A stretch of 36,302 nucleotides of DNA from SVQP01 sp045650025 (GTDB lineage: Bacteria > Bacillota > Clostridia > Oscillospirales > CAG-272). Below, piece after piece: positions 17,294 through 25,392 of this stretch. Made by a program: the position numbers and the translations under genes. Under the pieces are notes generated by a model. The model made no database searches. It was not told the DNA's origin and saw nothing but the letters and a program-made list of their open reading frames with translations. Positions within the stretch are counted from its first letter, which is position 1. Each line of letters starts with the position of its first letter. The stretch covers positions 1 to 36,302 of the forward strand of contig JAZRQR010000094.1 in assembly GCA_045650025.1 (NCBI GenBank). The letters are read 5' to 3'.

Positions 17294-18253
17294 TTAAAGC
17301 CCCAGCACTGCTGCGCCCACGATGCCTGCATCGTTGCCAAGCTGTGCGATACGGATGTCGGTCAGCTTGACCAAGCCGCCGCCGTACTGCTCTGCTCTTA
17401 CCTTGGGAATCAGCAGATCAAGCAGGTACTGGCCCTCGCCCGATACACCGCCGCCCAGAGAAAGAACCTCGGGCTGGAAGATGTTGATCACGTTGCCGAT
17501 ACCGGTTGCCAGGTACTCTACGTACATATCCACAACTTCGCCCGCAGCCTCATCGCCTGCGCGCAGCGCATCAAACGCGGTTCTGCCCGAGACTCTGCCC
17601 TTCTGCGCTACCATTTCGCTCATCAGGGTAGCTCTGCCGTTCTGCTCGCATTCCTCGATCTTCTCGCGGGTCATGCGGATCAGCGCGGTTGCCGAGCTGT
17701 AAGCCTCCCAGCAGCCCTTTCTGCCGCAGGAGCAAGGAACGCCGTTCTTGACAATGACGATATGACCAAGCTCTGCGCCTGCGTAGTTAAAGCCGGAGTA
17801 TACCTTATTATCAATGATGATACCGCCGCCAACACCGGTGCCCAGCGTGATCATAACCGAATTTGTGCTTCCCTTTGCAGCACCTGCGATCGCCTCGCCC
17901 CAAGCAGCTGCATTGGCGTCGTTTTCAATGTAAAATGCCTTTGCGGGAAAATCCTTCTTGATCAGATCGCAGATAGCAAACTGATGGAAAGGCAGATTGT
18001 TTGCGTAAACCACTACGCCCGTATCGTGATCGCAGATACCGGGGGACGCAATGCCCACAGCGTCGATATCCTCAACGCTAATGCCAAAATCTGCACATAC
18101 CTTATGGCAAAGAGATGCAATGCTGGCTGCGATCTCTTCAGCGGGGCGCTGTGCCTCGGTGGGCACGCTTGCCTTGCAAACGATACGATACTCACTGTCA
18201 ACAATACCTGCGGCAATGTTAGTTCCGCCAAGGTCAATTCCGATACGGTACAT
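17294..18253 (-). CDS. glk: ROK-family glucokinase
   Basis: 319-aa cytoplasmic sugar kinase that probably phosphorylates glucose with ATP. The N-terminal phosphate-binding motif IDLGGTN is at residues 6-12, the catalytic region ENDANAAAWGE is near 109-119 and the GTGVGGG loop near 136. The ROK zinc site, C-S-C-G-R-K-G-C-W-E, is near 173-182 and is preceded by ELGHIVI, the histidine motif of the family. It is transcribed alone from a consensus promoter, with a leader of about 45 nt and an AGGAAA ribosome site. Another ROK sugar specificity (mannose, N-acetyl sugars) cannot be excluded, but the motif set fits bacterial glucokinases. Confidence 0.88.
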   Translation of the reverse strand: MYRIGIDLGGTNIAAGIVDSEYRIVCKASVPTEAQRPAEEIAASIASLCHKVCADFGISVEDIDAVGIASPGICDHDTGVVVYANNLPFHQFAICDLIKKDFPAKAFYIENDANAAAWGEAIAGAAKGSTNSVMITLGTGVGGGIIIDNKVYSGFNYAGAELGHIVIVKNGVPCSCGRKGCWEAYSSATALIRMTREKIEECEQNGRATLMSEMVAQKGRVSGRTAFDALRAGDEAAGEVVDMYVEYLATGIGNVINIFQPEVLSLGGGVSGEGQYLLDLLIPKVRAEQYGGGLVKLTDIRIAQLGNDAGIVGAAVLGL

Positions 18254-18304
18254 AATTTTTCCTCACTTTTCCGCGGCGCACTCCGCACCGCTCATCTTAC
18301 TTGT

Positions 18305-18333
18305 ATTATACTAAAATCTTTGTGCTTTGTCAA
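18305..18333 (-). promoter_or_regulatory. Consensus sigma-A promoter of glk
   Basis: On the minus strand, TTGACA (18328-18333), 17 bases and TATAAT (18305-18310): a perfect consensus match. Transcription would start near 18298. Confidence 0.85.
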
Positions 18334-18368
18334 TCGTCAAGTGACATATTTTGCGCATTTTTACACAA

Positions 18369-19529
18369 TTACGCCACCATATCCAGCTCAAACTTGGGTA
18401 CGTAATAGTACACCACGATACGTGCTGCAGGCGACTGGCCGGTCACGAAATCGCGGCGTGCCACGGGCACGTAGGGCGTGGGGTTGTAATCGTACTTGCT
18501 GGAGATGGTACCGCCACCCGTAATATTACCAAACATCTCACCCCAGCCACCGTAGTAGTTGAGGTATTCCTGGAAATCGTTGTAGTGGTTGTAGGTGTAG
18601 AATACGAAGCGCTCGTTGATATCAATGATCTTGTCACCGTTGATATCAAAGCGCGCGTACACGATGCGGGCTGCACCGCGCGTAATGGTCACGCCGTTGT
18701 TATAGAGTGCAGGGCGATACGAGGGGTCGCAGTCGGTACCGGTCGTGCCGATGTCGATCTCATAATACTGCAAGCGACCGCCGCAGCCGCTGATGTCGGG
18801 CAGCTCGGGCTCGTAGGGGTACTTGGAGGTACTGCCCGAGAACTTGGTGTGGTTCACACGCAAATACTCGCCCCAAATGCTGGCAGTAGGCTTGGTGCTC
18901 TTGGAGGTGGAATAGTTTGCGGGAATATCGCCAAAGGCAAGCACGTATGCCGCAACCTCCTCCAAGGAGACGTAGGCAGCACCCTTGAAGATCTTGCTGA
19001 CCACCTCACCGTTGTAGTCTACGATGTAGTAGGTATTGCCGTCATCCGAGAAGGAAGCGTGCGTGTTACGCACCAGCTTGCCGTCCTCCATGGGCTGCTG
19101 CTCGGCAATGGTAGGCTTTTGGTCCTGCGGCTCGATCGAACCGGACATAAAGCCGTGCTGGGTGCGCCAGTAGGCATCCCAGTATTCCTCTGCGGGCTCG
19201 TAGTCGCTGTAAAACTCCGCAGCAGACATGTTGACGTAGGGGTCGACCTCCGAGTTAAAGAAGGTCTCCTCCTCGGTCTCGGTCTCGGTCTCGGTTTCAG
19301 TTTCAGTTTCAGTTTCAGTTTCGGTTTCTGTTTCGGTTTCGGGTGCAGAGGTCGATTCCGAATCAGCAGGCGCTTCGGTCTCCGGCTCTGCCGTGGTGAA
19401 CAGCTCGCTGAGCACCTCGGAATCCGCAACCGCGCTCGTGATCTCCTCTATACCGGATTTTGCATCGCAGCTGCAAAGCAGCGCGAAGATCAAGAGCAGC
19501 GCACCAAATGCTGTAACAATTCTTTTCAT
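18369..19529 (-). CDS. Lipoprotein with barnase-like ribonuclease domain
   Basis: 386-aa predicted lipoprotein. The signal peptide (1-20) ends in a lipobox-like L-C-S-C with Cys21. A Thr/Glu linker of eleven TE pairs sits at about residues 64-86. The C-terminal half resembles microbial ribonucleases of the barnase type: VAAYVLAFGDIPANY matches the barnase VADYLQTYHKLPDNY region, YYEIDIGTTG matches READINYTSG, ARIVYA matches DRILYS and TYNHYNDF matches TTDHYQTF. The catalytic set falls at Glu257, Arg284, Arg288 and His315, and the 4-residue Arg-Arg spacing equals that of barnase (83/87). Two loops are longer, one with DINGDKIIDINE. RNA cleavage outside the cell is inference from these matches. 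No barstar-like inhibitor gene is visible nearby. It is last in the minus-strand cluster, with an AGGAGA site. Confidence 0.65.
   Translation of the reverse strand: MKRIVTAFGALLLIFALLCSCDAKSGIEEITSAVADSEVLSELFTTAEPETEAPADSESTSAPETETETETETETETETETETETEEETFFNSEVDPYVNMSAAEFYSDYEPAEEYWDAYWRTQHGFMSGSIEPQDQKPTIAEQQPMEDGKLVRNTHASFSDDGNTYYIVDYNGEVVSKIFKGAAYVSLEEVAAYVLAFGDIPANYSTSKSTKPTASIWGEYLRVNHTKFSGSTSKYPYEPELPDISGCGGRLQYYEIDIGTTGTDCDPSYRPALYNNGVTITRGAARIVYARFDINGDKIIDINERFVFYTYNHYNDFQEYLNYYGGWGEMFGNITGGGTISSKYDYNPTPYVPVARRDFVTGQSPAARIVVYYYVPKFELDMVA
19272..19340 (-). repeat. 6-bp tandem repeat encoding (Thr-Glu)n
   Basis: Eleven near-identical hexamers (GAAACT, GAAACC and GAGACC variants) encode the TE linker of the RNase lipoprotein. 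A repeat with a 6-bp unit can change length by slippage without shifting the frame. Confidence 0.85.
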
Positions 19530-19540
19530 ATAGGTCTCCT

Positions 19541-20248
19541 TTAGATTTCAAATCTGCCGCTATAACGCATATCGGGTCCGTGCGCATACAAATGCGAGGT
19601 ATCCGAATAGCACAGCATGCGCGGCACGGTGAATCCGCTCTTCTGGTTGCGAAATTCGATCACGGTCACACCCGTGTGGTTGTAATTAAAGCCCGCCCAC
19701 ATCAGGTGCAGCGGAATATGTAACAGATAGCCGATCAAAATTCTGCCAAGTCCCGCATGGCAGAACAGCGCCACCTTGTCCTCGTTGGGCTCGGTAATGC
19801 GGTACACGCCGTCCTCTTCCTTGTATCCAAGGCGTTCGAGAAAATCGCGCGCCCCCGAGCTGATCTTATCCAGCGCATCCGCCATGCCGGACTCGGAAAA
19901 CCCGGGCGCATCAAAGGCGTGCGCATAGTCCAGATCGACAGCACCGCCGCGGCGCAGATCCACGCGGTCCACCAAGGAAACCGATTTGAGGTTGCCATCG
20001 GGATAGGGGGTCAGTCTGTGCTCGTCACCGATCTCGTGCGACCACTCCTCAATGCTATAGTCCAGCCCCAAAAGGCGACAGGTCGGCTGGGCGGTTTGCT
20101 TTGCCCTGCCCATGGGCGAGGAAAACACGCGATCAATGCCCGATGCCGCAAGACGCTTGCCCACCGCCTCCGCCTGCGCCCAGCCGCGTTCGGTCAGCGT
20201 GTCGGTGGTGTAATCGGGATCTCCATGGCGAATGATGTACAGTAACAC
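19541..20248 (-). CDS. Histidine phosphatase family protein
   Basis: 235-aa phosphoglycerate-mutase-like phosphatase. The phosphoacceptor motif RHGDPDY is at residues 7-13, LTERGWAQAEAVGKRL follows, SSPMGRAKQTA is the second Arg motif, and the C-terminal His is in FCHAGLGRILIGYLL. The start is GTG at 20248, followed by LLYIIRHGD; no better start precedes it, and a weak AAGAGG site lies upstream. It starts 10 bases after the SGNH hydrolase stop and is followed by the RNase lipoprotein after 11 bases. The substrate is unknown; the family includes sugar-phosphate and nucleotide phosphatases. Confidence 0.85.
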   Translation of the reverse strand: MLLYIIRHGDPDYTTDTLTERGWAQAEAVGKRLAASGIDRVFSSPMGRAKQTAQPTCRLLGLDYSIEEWSHEIGDEHRLTPYPDGNLKSVSLVDRVDLRRGGAVDLDYAHAFDAPGFSESGMADALDKISSGARDFLERLGYKEEDGVYRITEPNEDKVALFCHAGLGRILIGYLLHIPLHLMWAGFNYNHTGVTVIEFRNQKSGFTVPRMLCYSDTSHLYAHGPDMRYSGRFEI

Positions 20249-20258
20249 CGCGTGCCTC

Positions 20259-20912
20259 TTACGCCACGCGCGCTACGACCGCGCAAAGCGCAGCAGCCGT
20301 CTGCGCGTCCAGCGTCAGCGAGCAAAGGTTCTCGGGCACGTTGCCCACAATGGTCTTATACAGTGCCATAGCCGCCACGCAGCTGCCCGCATAGGACGGG
20401 TGCGAGAGGTCAGGATCGTACAGCTCGGCGTCAATGCCCTCTGCGCGAATGGCAGCAAAGCTCTTACCCACGTGTGCACAGGTCGCACCGCATTTTCTGG
20501 CTGCGGCATCGTAGGAAGCCGCCAAACCATCGGTCATGGTCTGATTGGTCCAGCCGAAATAGTCCAGCAGGTCGCAGCCTTCCTTGCGTCCCCAGGTCGC
20601 GTACAGCACGGTGCGCTTGGGAGACACCAGCGAAATGCAACCGCTCACGCCGTGCAAAAATTCGCGGTAATACTCCATTGCCTTGGAGCTCTGCTCCTGC
20701 AGCACCAGCACGTCGTAAGCGTTCTCGGCGCAAGCCTTGACGATCTGCGCGTGCAGCTCGTCGTTCTCGTCAATATTCTGCGTCAGCTCTCTGCCGCCTG
20801 CGGTGATGGAGTCCACCTTGGCGTCCACGCCGTTGGCGTCAAACAAGCCCTGCAGGATCTTGGGCATATCAAAAAAGTATGTATAGCTGTTACCAAGCAT
20901 TAAAATCTTCAT
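20259..20912 (-). CDS. SGNH/GDSL-type hydrolase (DUF4886-like)
   Basis: 217-aa cytoplasmic protein with an SGNH fold. The nucleophile motif is LGNSYT (Ser9), the region VLVLQEQSSKA replaces the usual GxND block, and the Asp/His pair is in LYDPDLSHPSYAGS near the C-terminus. No signal peptide is seen. Proteins of this sort often act as acetylesterases on sugars. Its place between an arabinofuranosidase and a phosphatase suggests deacetylation of imported plant glycans (inference). The ribosome site GGAGG lies in the end of the upstream gene, so translation is probably coupled. Confidence 0.75.
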   Translation of the reverse strand: MKILMLGNSYTYFFDMPKILQGLFDANGVDAKVDSITAGGRELTQNIDENDELHAQIVKACAENAYDVLVLQEQSSKAMEYYREFLHGVSGCISLVSPKRTVLYATWGRKEGCDLLDYFGWTNQTMTDGLAASYDAAARKCGATCAHVGKSFAAIRAEGIDAELYDPDLSHPSYAGSCVAAMALYKTIVGNVPENLCSLTLDAQTAAALCAVVARVA

Positions 20913-20915
20913 ATT

Positions 20916-22727
20916 TTATTCCTCCATCGGCAGCCAGACCGAAATACGGGCATGCTGCTCATTCCAGTGCTTGCCGCACCAAGCGTAGTCGGTCAACAAA
21001 ATTTGTCCCTTGTCACTCTCCAGCACAAAGCGCACCATCTCACCGGGCGCTGGCTCGATCTTCGCCAGCGCAAATCCGCCGTCCGTCTCCACGGGCACGA
21101 AGGGTGCGTTGATGTCGCCGGGCTCTTTCTGCTCATCGCGTGCCAGCACGATGCAGCCGTATACGTACGCCTGCTTACCGCCCAGCAGCTCGCGCTTGAC
21201 CTCGGGATGCAGCGAGAGTGTGGTCTCGTCTCCGTCATGCCAAGTGCTCGCAAGCTGTACGTAGCCCTTGGTTGCCGTCAATTGCTCACCGTTCAGGGTC
21301 AGCACGGGATCATTGCTCCATGTGGGCACACGCAGCTTGATGGCAAAGTTCTCGGGAGCGGACAGACCGATCTTGATCTGCACCTCCCCCTCGCCCTCAT
21401 AGTCGCCCGAGAGCGTAAAGGTCACGGGGTTGCCTGCGGGCGTAGTAGCCTGCACGTTGCCACCGTGGTAGCCGTTGAATACAAAGCCATCTTTATAAGA
21501 AAGCACACCGATCAAGGGGAACAGTGCCGTGCCTGCCGCGCCAATGCAAGCGCAGCAGCCGTAATAGCCGCCCGAGCTGAACTTCTTAAAGCCGCCGATG
21601 CCAATGCCGCGGGGCTGGTACACCAAGGGGCTATAGCTGTCAAAGGGCAAGCCGGGGTGCATCTTCTTTTCCTCACGGCTGTACTGATCCAAGCCGTACA
21701 CGTTAATGCTGCCGTACAGCGCATTGTACGCCGCCTTTTCGATCTGCCCTGCGTACCATTCCTTGCCGGTCAAGCGCAAAAGACGCTCGCAAAGGCGCAT
21801 CCACGTCACGGTCACGCAGGTCTCCTGCATGATGGCGTTATCCTCCACCTGCACCGTCTGCATCACGCCCGAGTGGTCAAACAGCTCGTGCGTGCAGCCT
21901 GCGCACCCGATGATGGTAATATCGCTCTTTTCCACCGCGCGCATAAATTTCTCCACGATATGTAAGTAGCGCTCCTCGCCCGTCACTTCATAGTAAGCAA
22001 GCGCGCCCTCAAAATAGGACATCATTTCATACGCCTTGACCTGCGGATATTGGTAAGGACAAATCTCGTCCGCCTCGGCAAGCTCCAAGAGATTACCGCC
22101 ATGGCAGCCGCCCTGATCCAGCACGTATTTGCCAAAGTCCAGGAATTTCTGCTTGCCCGTCAGCTTGTAAAGCTCGATTACGGGCTCAAGGATGGTACTG
22201 GAGTTGAGTCCGCCCCAAGCGGCAGAGGTGTCAAGAATCGACTTTTGCCCCTCGCCGTTGCCGATCTTGGCGATCAGATAGTCCACGTGCTTTTCCATGC
22301 AGTCGAGAATGCGCACCTTGAACGCCTCGTCACGGCAGATGCCGTAGAAATACAGGCTGCCCACCAGCACGTACTTGCGCGCCCAGATATCCCAACCGCC
22401 AAACTCGTGCGATACGGGGTAGGAGGCAATTCTGCCCAACTCGTCCTGCGTGTCAAGCAAGCCCGAAACCGTCTTATACAGAATTTCATAAAGCTCCTCA
22501 TCGGGCGCATAGCGATAGGACAGGCACGCGCCGCGCATCATCTTGCCGTAATACTCGCCTCTCCAGCCCCAGTCGCAGTTGTCGGGACGCTCGGCAAAGA
22601 CCTGCACGAACTTTTCCCAGGACACGCGATCCTTGAGCTGCTTTTCAATGATAAAACGCGCATGCGCGTCAGCCACACCCGTATAACGGGCAGCCCCCGC
22701 GGGGAGATAGTGGTAAGCGTAATTCAT
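20916..22727 (-). CDS. GH127-family beta-L-arabinofuranosidase-like protein
   Basis: 603-aa cytoplasmic glycosidase of the DUF1680/GH127 type, with an (alpha/alpha)6 barrel followed by beta domains. It has the zinc-thiolate site known from the bifidobacterial enzyme HypBA1: Glu302 and Cys304 in MQETCVTVTW, then Cys391 and Cys392 in YYGCCACIG (equivalent to E338, C340, C417 and C418 there). An Arg-Gly-Glu-Tyr-Tyr motif near residue 56 and HGGNL near 210 also fit. No signal peptide, so it acts on imported oligosaccharides. An AAAGGAG site precedes the start. It would release L-arabinose from beta-L-arabinofuranosides of the extensin or arabinogalactan type. Related families (GH142/146) differ mainly outside the sites I can see. 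Confidence 0.85.
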   Translation of the reverse strand: MNYAYHYLPAGAARYTGVADAHARFIIEKQLKDRVSWEKFVQVFAERPDNCDWGWRGEYYGKMMRGACLSYRYAPDEELYEILYKTVSGLLDTQDELGRIASYPVSHEFGGWDIWARKYVLVGSLYFYGICRDEAFKVRILDCMEKHVDYLIAKIGNGEGQKSILDTSAAWGGLNSSTILEPVIELYKLTGKQKFLDFGKYVLDQGGCHGGNLLELAEADEICPYQYPQVKAYEMMSYFEGALAYYEVTGEERYLHIVEKFMRAVEKSDITIIGCAGCTHELFDHSGVMQTVQVEDNAIMQETCVTVTWMRLCERLLRLTGKEWYAGQIEKAAYNALYGSINVYGLDQYSREEKKMHPGLPFDSYSPLVYQPRGIGIGGFKKFSSGGYYGCCACIGAAGTALFPLIGVLSYKDGFVFNGYHGGNVQATTPAGNPVTFTLSGDYEGEGEVQIKIGLSAPENFAIKLRVPTWSNDPVLTLNGEQLTATKGYVQLASTWHDGDETTLSLHPEVKRELLGGKQAYVYGCIVLARDEQKEPGDINAPFVPVETDGGFALAKIEPAPGEMVRFVLESDKGQILLTDYAWCGKHWNEQHARISVWLPMEE

Positions 22728-22756
22728 AGTGGGCTCCTTTCATATTGGGCGTGCAT

Positions 22757-23038
22757 TTAATAAAAGCCTTCGCCCCAATCATCCCGGTTTGGATTTTTCG
22801 TTTCAACCAACAAATTTTTCTTAGAACGCGACCAGTGCTTCAATTGCTTTTCTCTTGCAATCGCAAGGTTTATTTCGGAATATTCCTCATAATAAACGAG
22901 CTTATGAACGTGGTATTGTTTGGTAAACCCATCAATCTGCTCGCTTTTGTGTTCACATAGTCTTCTATGCAAATCATCGGTTACCCCTACGTACATGACA
23001 GCGTTCGTTTTGTTTGTGAGTATGTAAACGTAATACAT
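22757..23038 (-). CDS. Small GIY-YIG endonuclease-domain protein
   Basis: 93-aa single-domain protein. The start at 23038 is chosen because of a GGAGGAG site just upstream; a longer reading from 23167 runs into repeat DNA. The GIY-YIG core is YYVYILTNKTNAVMYVGVT, the catalytic Arg region is DDLHRRLCEHK, and the Glu region is NLAIAREKQLKHWSR. The YhbQ/UPF0213-like stand-alone family is widespread and its role unclear. The gene sits directly against the repeat element at 23079-23457, and I recall such genes often lying beside 'CHPERSEG' repeats. Whether it acts on them is untested. Confidence 0.85.
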   Translation of the reverse strand: MYYVYILTNKTNAVMYVGVTDDLHRRLCEHKSEQIDGFTKQYHVHKLVYYEEYSEINLAIAREKQLKHWSRSKKNLLVETKNPNRDDWGEGFY

Positions 23039-23078
23039 AGCTCCTCCTGTGTGTCGACCTGCGCCAACCGACACCTTG

Positions 23079-23457
23079 TGTGTCATCCTGAGTGGAGCGC
23101 GTAGCGCGGAATCGAACTTTTGCGGCATGAAGTGTCCGTCGCGCAAGCAGGACACGGAATAAAGCAAAAGCGCGAGCGCATCAGCGCGATGCGGGATCTC
23201 TAATGAGTTTTCTCAATGTCTGCTTAGCCTTTGTTACATTTTCAAAGTGATGCTGTAGCGATTACATTCAAATATTTCTTTATGCAGGCAGGCGTGTCAA
23301 AAACCGTTCGGAGATCCCTTCCTCGTCAAATCGCTATGCGATTTTCCTCGTTGGTTTTGGATCGGCTCGCGGCACATTGCCGCTCCCTCACCAAAACTTC
23401 GACTTCGTTCCATTTCACCGCTCGGCGGTGAAATTCCTCTCCGCTCAGGATGACACA
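23079..23457. repeat. Repeat element with 19-bp inverted ends
   Basis: The ends TGTGTCATCCTGAGTGGAG (23079-23097) and CTCCGCTCAGGATGACACA (23439-23457) are inverted copies with one mismatch. Inside are many small palindromes (ATCGCTATGCGAT, GCGGCACATTGCCGC, CACCGCTCGGCGGTG). A minus ORF at 23297-23491 reads CHPERRGISPP, the familiar spurious translation of the widespread TCATCCTGAGCGGAG repeat. This fills most of the gap between the GIY-YIG gene and the next gene. It could be one non-autonomous element or two repeat copies facing each other. Confidence 0.65.
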
Positions 23458-23480
23458 TAGCGGGATGCTCTCCTAACAGA

Positions 23481-23900
23481 TTACTTCCCAAATGTCTCAG
23501 CCAGAAGAGCGATCACCAGCACAAGGATACCGAACCCGACGATACTGCACACCTTGGTGATCATATCCCTTTTGTCCTGTGCCGCAGTTGCCCAAGGCTT
23601 GTATTCCTTGATCTCCTCGTCGATCAGCACGCGCCTGCCGAGCTTTTTTTGAATCAGCGTATATACGCATTGCTCGTCATATTCGGTTTCACTTGTACAA
23701 TATGGGCACTTGAAATTATACTCGGTGTGCTGCACGTCACCGACATAATACGTTTTGCCCACCTTGCGCGCTTGATGATATCCGGGGTCGCCCGGGCGCA
23801 GCGTGCGCGTGATGGGATTATTTTTGAGTTTTGTACCACATTTACAGCAGTAGAATTTCCGAAACACCATCCCCATCGGGATCGACGCAGTCTTTGCCAT
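23481..23900 (-). CDS. Zinc-ribbon membrane protein of unknown function
   Basis: 139-aa protein. Two CxxC pairs (CCKCGTKL near 18-25 and CPYCTSE near 65-71) make a likely zinc ribbon. A basic stretch follows, then one C-terminal membrane span at about 113-134. The ribbon probably faces the cytoplasm (inference). A GAAAGGG site precedes the start. I do not recognise a named family. It lies 26 bases downstream of the metallophosphoesterase and may be cotranscribed with it. Confidence 0.65.
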   Translation of the reverse strand: MAKTASIPMGMVFRKFYCCKCGTKLKNNPITRTLRPGDPGYHQARKVGKTYYVGDVQHTEYNFKCPYCTSETEYDEQCVYTLIQKKLGRRVLIDEEIKEYKPWATAAQDKRDMITKVCSIVGFGILVLVIALLAETFGK

Positions 23901-23926
23901 AAGTTTTCCCTTTCAAAAGTATATCT

Positions 23927-24751
23927 TTACACAAACTCAATCACCCTTGCTTGCGTACAGCCGACCGTCAGCTGCGGGATGCGCCCTGCAAAGGTGCTTT
24001 CATAGCAAAAATGATTGTGCCCGGTCAGAATCGCCTTGATCGCAGGCCGGGATGCGATGTACTCCATCATTTCCAGGGTCAGCACGTCTGCAAGCTGCTG
24101 CTCGTAGCGATCGGGCGGATAGCAGCGCATCTTATCCTCGGGCACACCCACAAGGTATGCGCAGGGCGCAAGACCCATCATAAGCTCATAATATTCCGGT
24201 GTATAGAGCGGCACGTGCATCATCAGCACAACAGGCAAGCCACGTGCCACCTCGGCTTTGAGAAAAGCAAACTGCTCCGGCTCAAAGGTGTAATATCCGT
24301 TATCCAGTGCCACGAAATTGACGCCACCGATGATGCGCGAGGACATACGAATGTTGTTTTGGAACACGCTCTGCACCGCGTCCAGACTTTGGTTACGGTA
24401 CGCCGCGTCCTCCTTTGCCTCGCCTACGTACAGAGAAAATTCGTGATTTCCTGCCGCCATAAAAACGTCGTGCGCATCGGCAAACGCCTTGACCGCCTCC
24501 AGGTTGGCAAGAGAAACAAAATCCATCAAATCGCCCGTGTGCAGGATGGGCACACCCATCTCGTCTGCCAGATTCCCTACTTCATGGAGTACGTCTTGCG
24601 CCTCGGGGAAAGACGGCAAACGCCAATCCACCAGCGCAGCCTTGCGCGCGCCGTCGCGCTCGTCCGCCCGCGTCAGATGCGTATCGGACACATGAATCGC
24701 ACGAAACGGCGCATCTGCACCGACGTGCAACGTGGTATGAAACAGTCGCAT
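23927..24751 (-). CDS. Calcineurin-like metallophosphoesterase
   Basis: 274-aa phosphoesterase with all metal-binding blocks: SDTHL near 22, TGDLMDF near 72, AGNHEFS near 99, MMHVPLY near 179 and TGHNHF near 244. No signal peptide or membrane span, so it is likely cytoplasmic. A strong AAAGGAG site precedes the start at 24751. The substrate cannot be told from sequence; family members hydrolyse phosphodiesters, cyclic nucleotides or UDP-sugars. It lies just beyond the displaced rlmD 3' end, so before that island arrived it may have directly followed the rlmD operon. Confidence 0.85.
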   Translation of the reverse strand: MRLFHTTLHVGADAPFRAIHVSDTHLTRADERDGARKAALVDWRLPSFPEAQDVLHEVGNLADEMGVPILHTGDLMDFVSLANLEAVKAFADAHDVFMAAGNHEFSLYVGEAKEDAAYRNQSLDAVQSVFQNNIRMSSRIIGGVNFVALDNGYYTFEPEQFAFLKAEVARGLPVVLMMHVPLYTPEYYELMMGLAPCAYLVGVPEDKMRCYPPDRYEQQLADVLTLEMMEYIASRPAIKAILTGHNHFCYESTFAGRIPQLTVGCTQARVIEFV

Positions 24752-24833
24752 AGGGGCTCCTTTCGTGAAACAGTCTATAGATTATTGGTTTTTCAACGCG
24801 ATGCCTTCAACCCACGCACCCGAAGGGTGCATA

Positions 24834-24881
24834 TCACGTCGTCGTGTCTGACCTTGTCAGACACACGACAGATTCTACGTG
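24834..24881 (-). pseudogene. Displaced 3' end of an rlmD gene
   Basis: On the minus strand this encodes HVESVVCLTRSDTTT and a stop (24834-24836). The first ten residues equal the C-terminus of the intact rlmD (HVESVVCLTR). The nucleotide match covers 27 bases (24855-24881) with one difference, a synonymous Val codon (GTA against GTG). Upstream the frame runs only to a stop at 24912-24914, so no gene body is left. A small hairpin (GCACCC-TTC-GGGTGC) follows. Best read as the left boundary repeat of an inserted element. Confidence 0.65.
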
Positions 24882-24942
24882 GGTGGGGACTCCAAAAGGT
24901 CTCAAAACAGGTCAAAAATGGGGGTTGTAATCCCTTAAAGTC

Positions 24943-25392
24943 TCACTTTTGCTCGCAACACATTTTATTTATCATGAAATCAAGTAGATTTTTCTCATCT
25001 CTCGGCAACTCTCTTTTTCTCTTATTTTTGAACAGCCAAAACAATTCATCAAATCCCAAAATTAGAAAAGCCAAAATGATAATAGGGGACAAAACAATAC
25101 CACCAACTATGTAACCAAGCACTTCCATAACTTTTTGAAATTTAGTTCTTTCTTTGGCTTCATTCCAGGGGATAGCAATTATCTCCCCTTCTATAAAAGA
25201 GCCACCATGCTCGTCTGCGGATATGCGAGCCTGATAGAAAACTTGACCTCCGTGATTGCTGTCAATACGCAAATTAAATATATTTTCGGATTGCTCAATT
25301 GGTAAATGTGATTGTTTGGCTTCTTCTTGTATTCTCACGCCAAAAGTGTGTGGATCTAATCTGCTATGAAAGGCAAAAATGCGTTTTTTCAT
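24943..25392 (-). CDS. Unknown single-span membrane protein, coupled to four-helix gene
   Basis: 149-aa protein not recognised as a known family. The start at 25392 (MKKRIFAFHSR) overlaps the stop of the upstream gene in an ATGA, so the two are translationally coupled. The first 90 residues are soluble and mixed alpha/beta, with FYQARISADEHGG and FIEGEIIAIPW. A hydrophobic stretch at about 96-125 (GYIVGGIVLSPIIILAFLIL) forms one or two membrane spans. The tail is basic and ends MCCEQK. Base composition is clearly AT-richer than neighbouring genes, which fits transfer as part of the mini-island. Confidence 0.6.
   Translation of the reverse strand: MKKRIFAFHSRLDPHTFGVRIQEEAKQSHLPIEQSENIFNLRIDSNHGGQVFYQARISADEHGGSFIEGEIIAIPWNEAKERTKFQKVMEVLGYIVGGIVLSPIIILAFLILGFDELFWLFKNKRKRELPRDEKNLLDFMINKMCCEQK

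Noticed and set aside
23297..23491. 64-codon minus ORF with CHPERRG
   Set aside because: It is the well-known spurious translation of an interspersed repeat.
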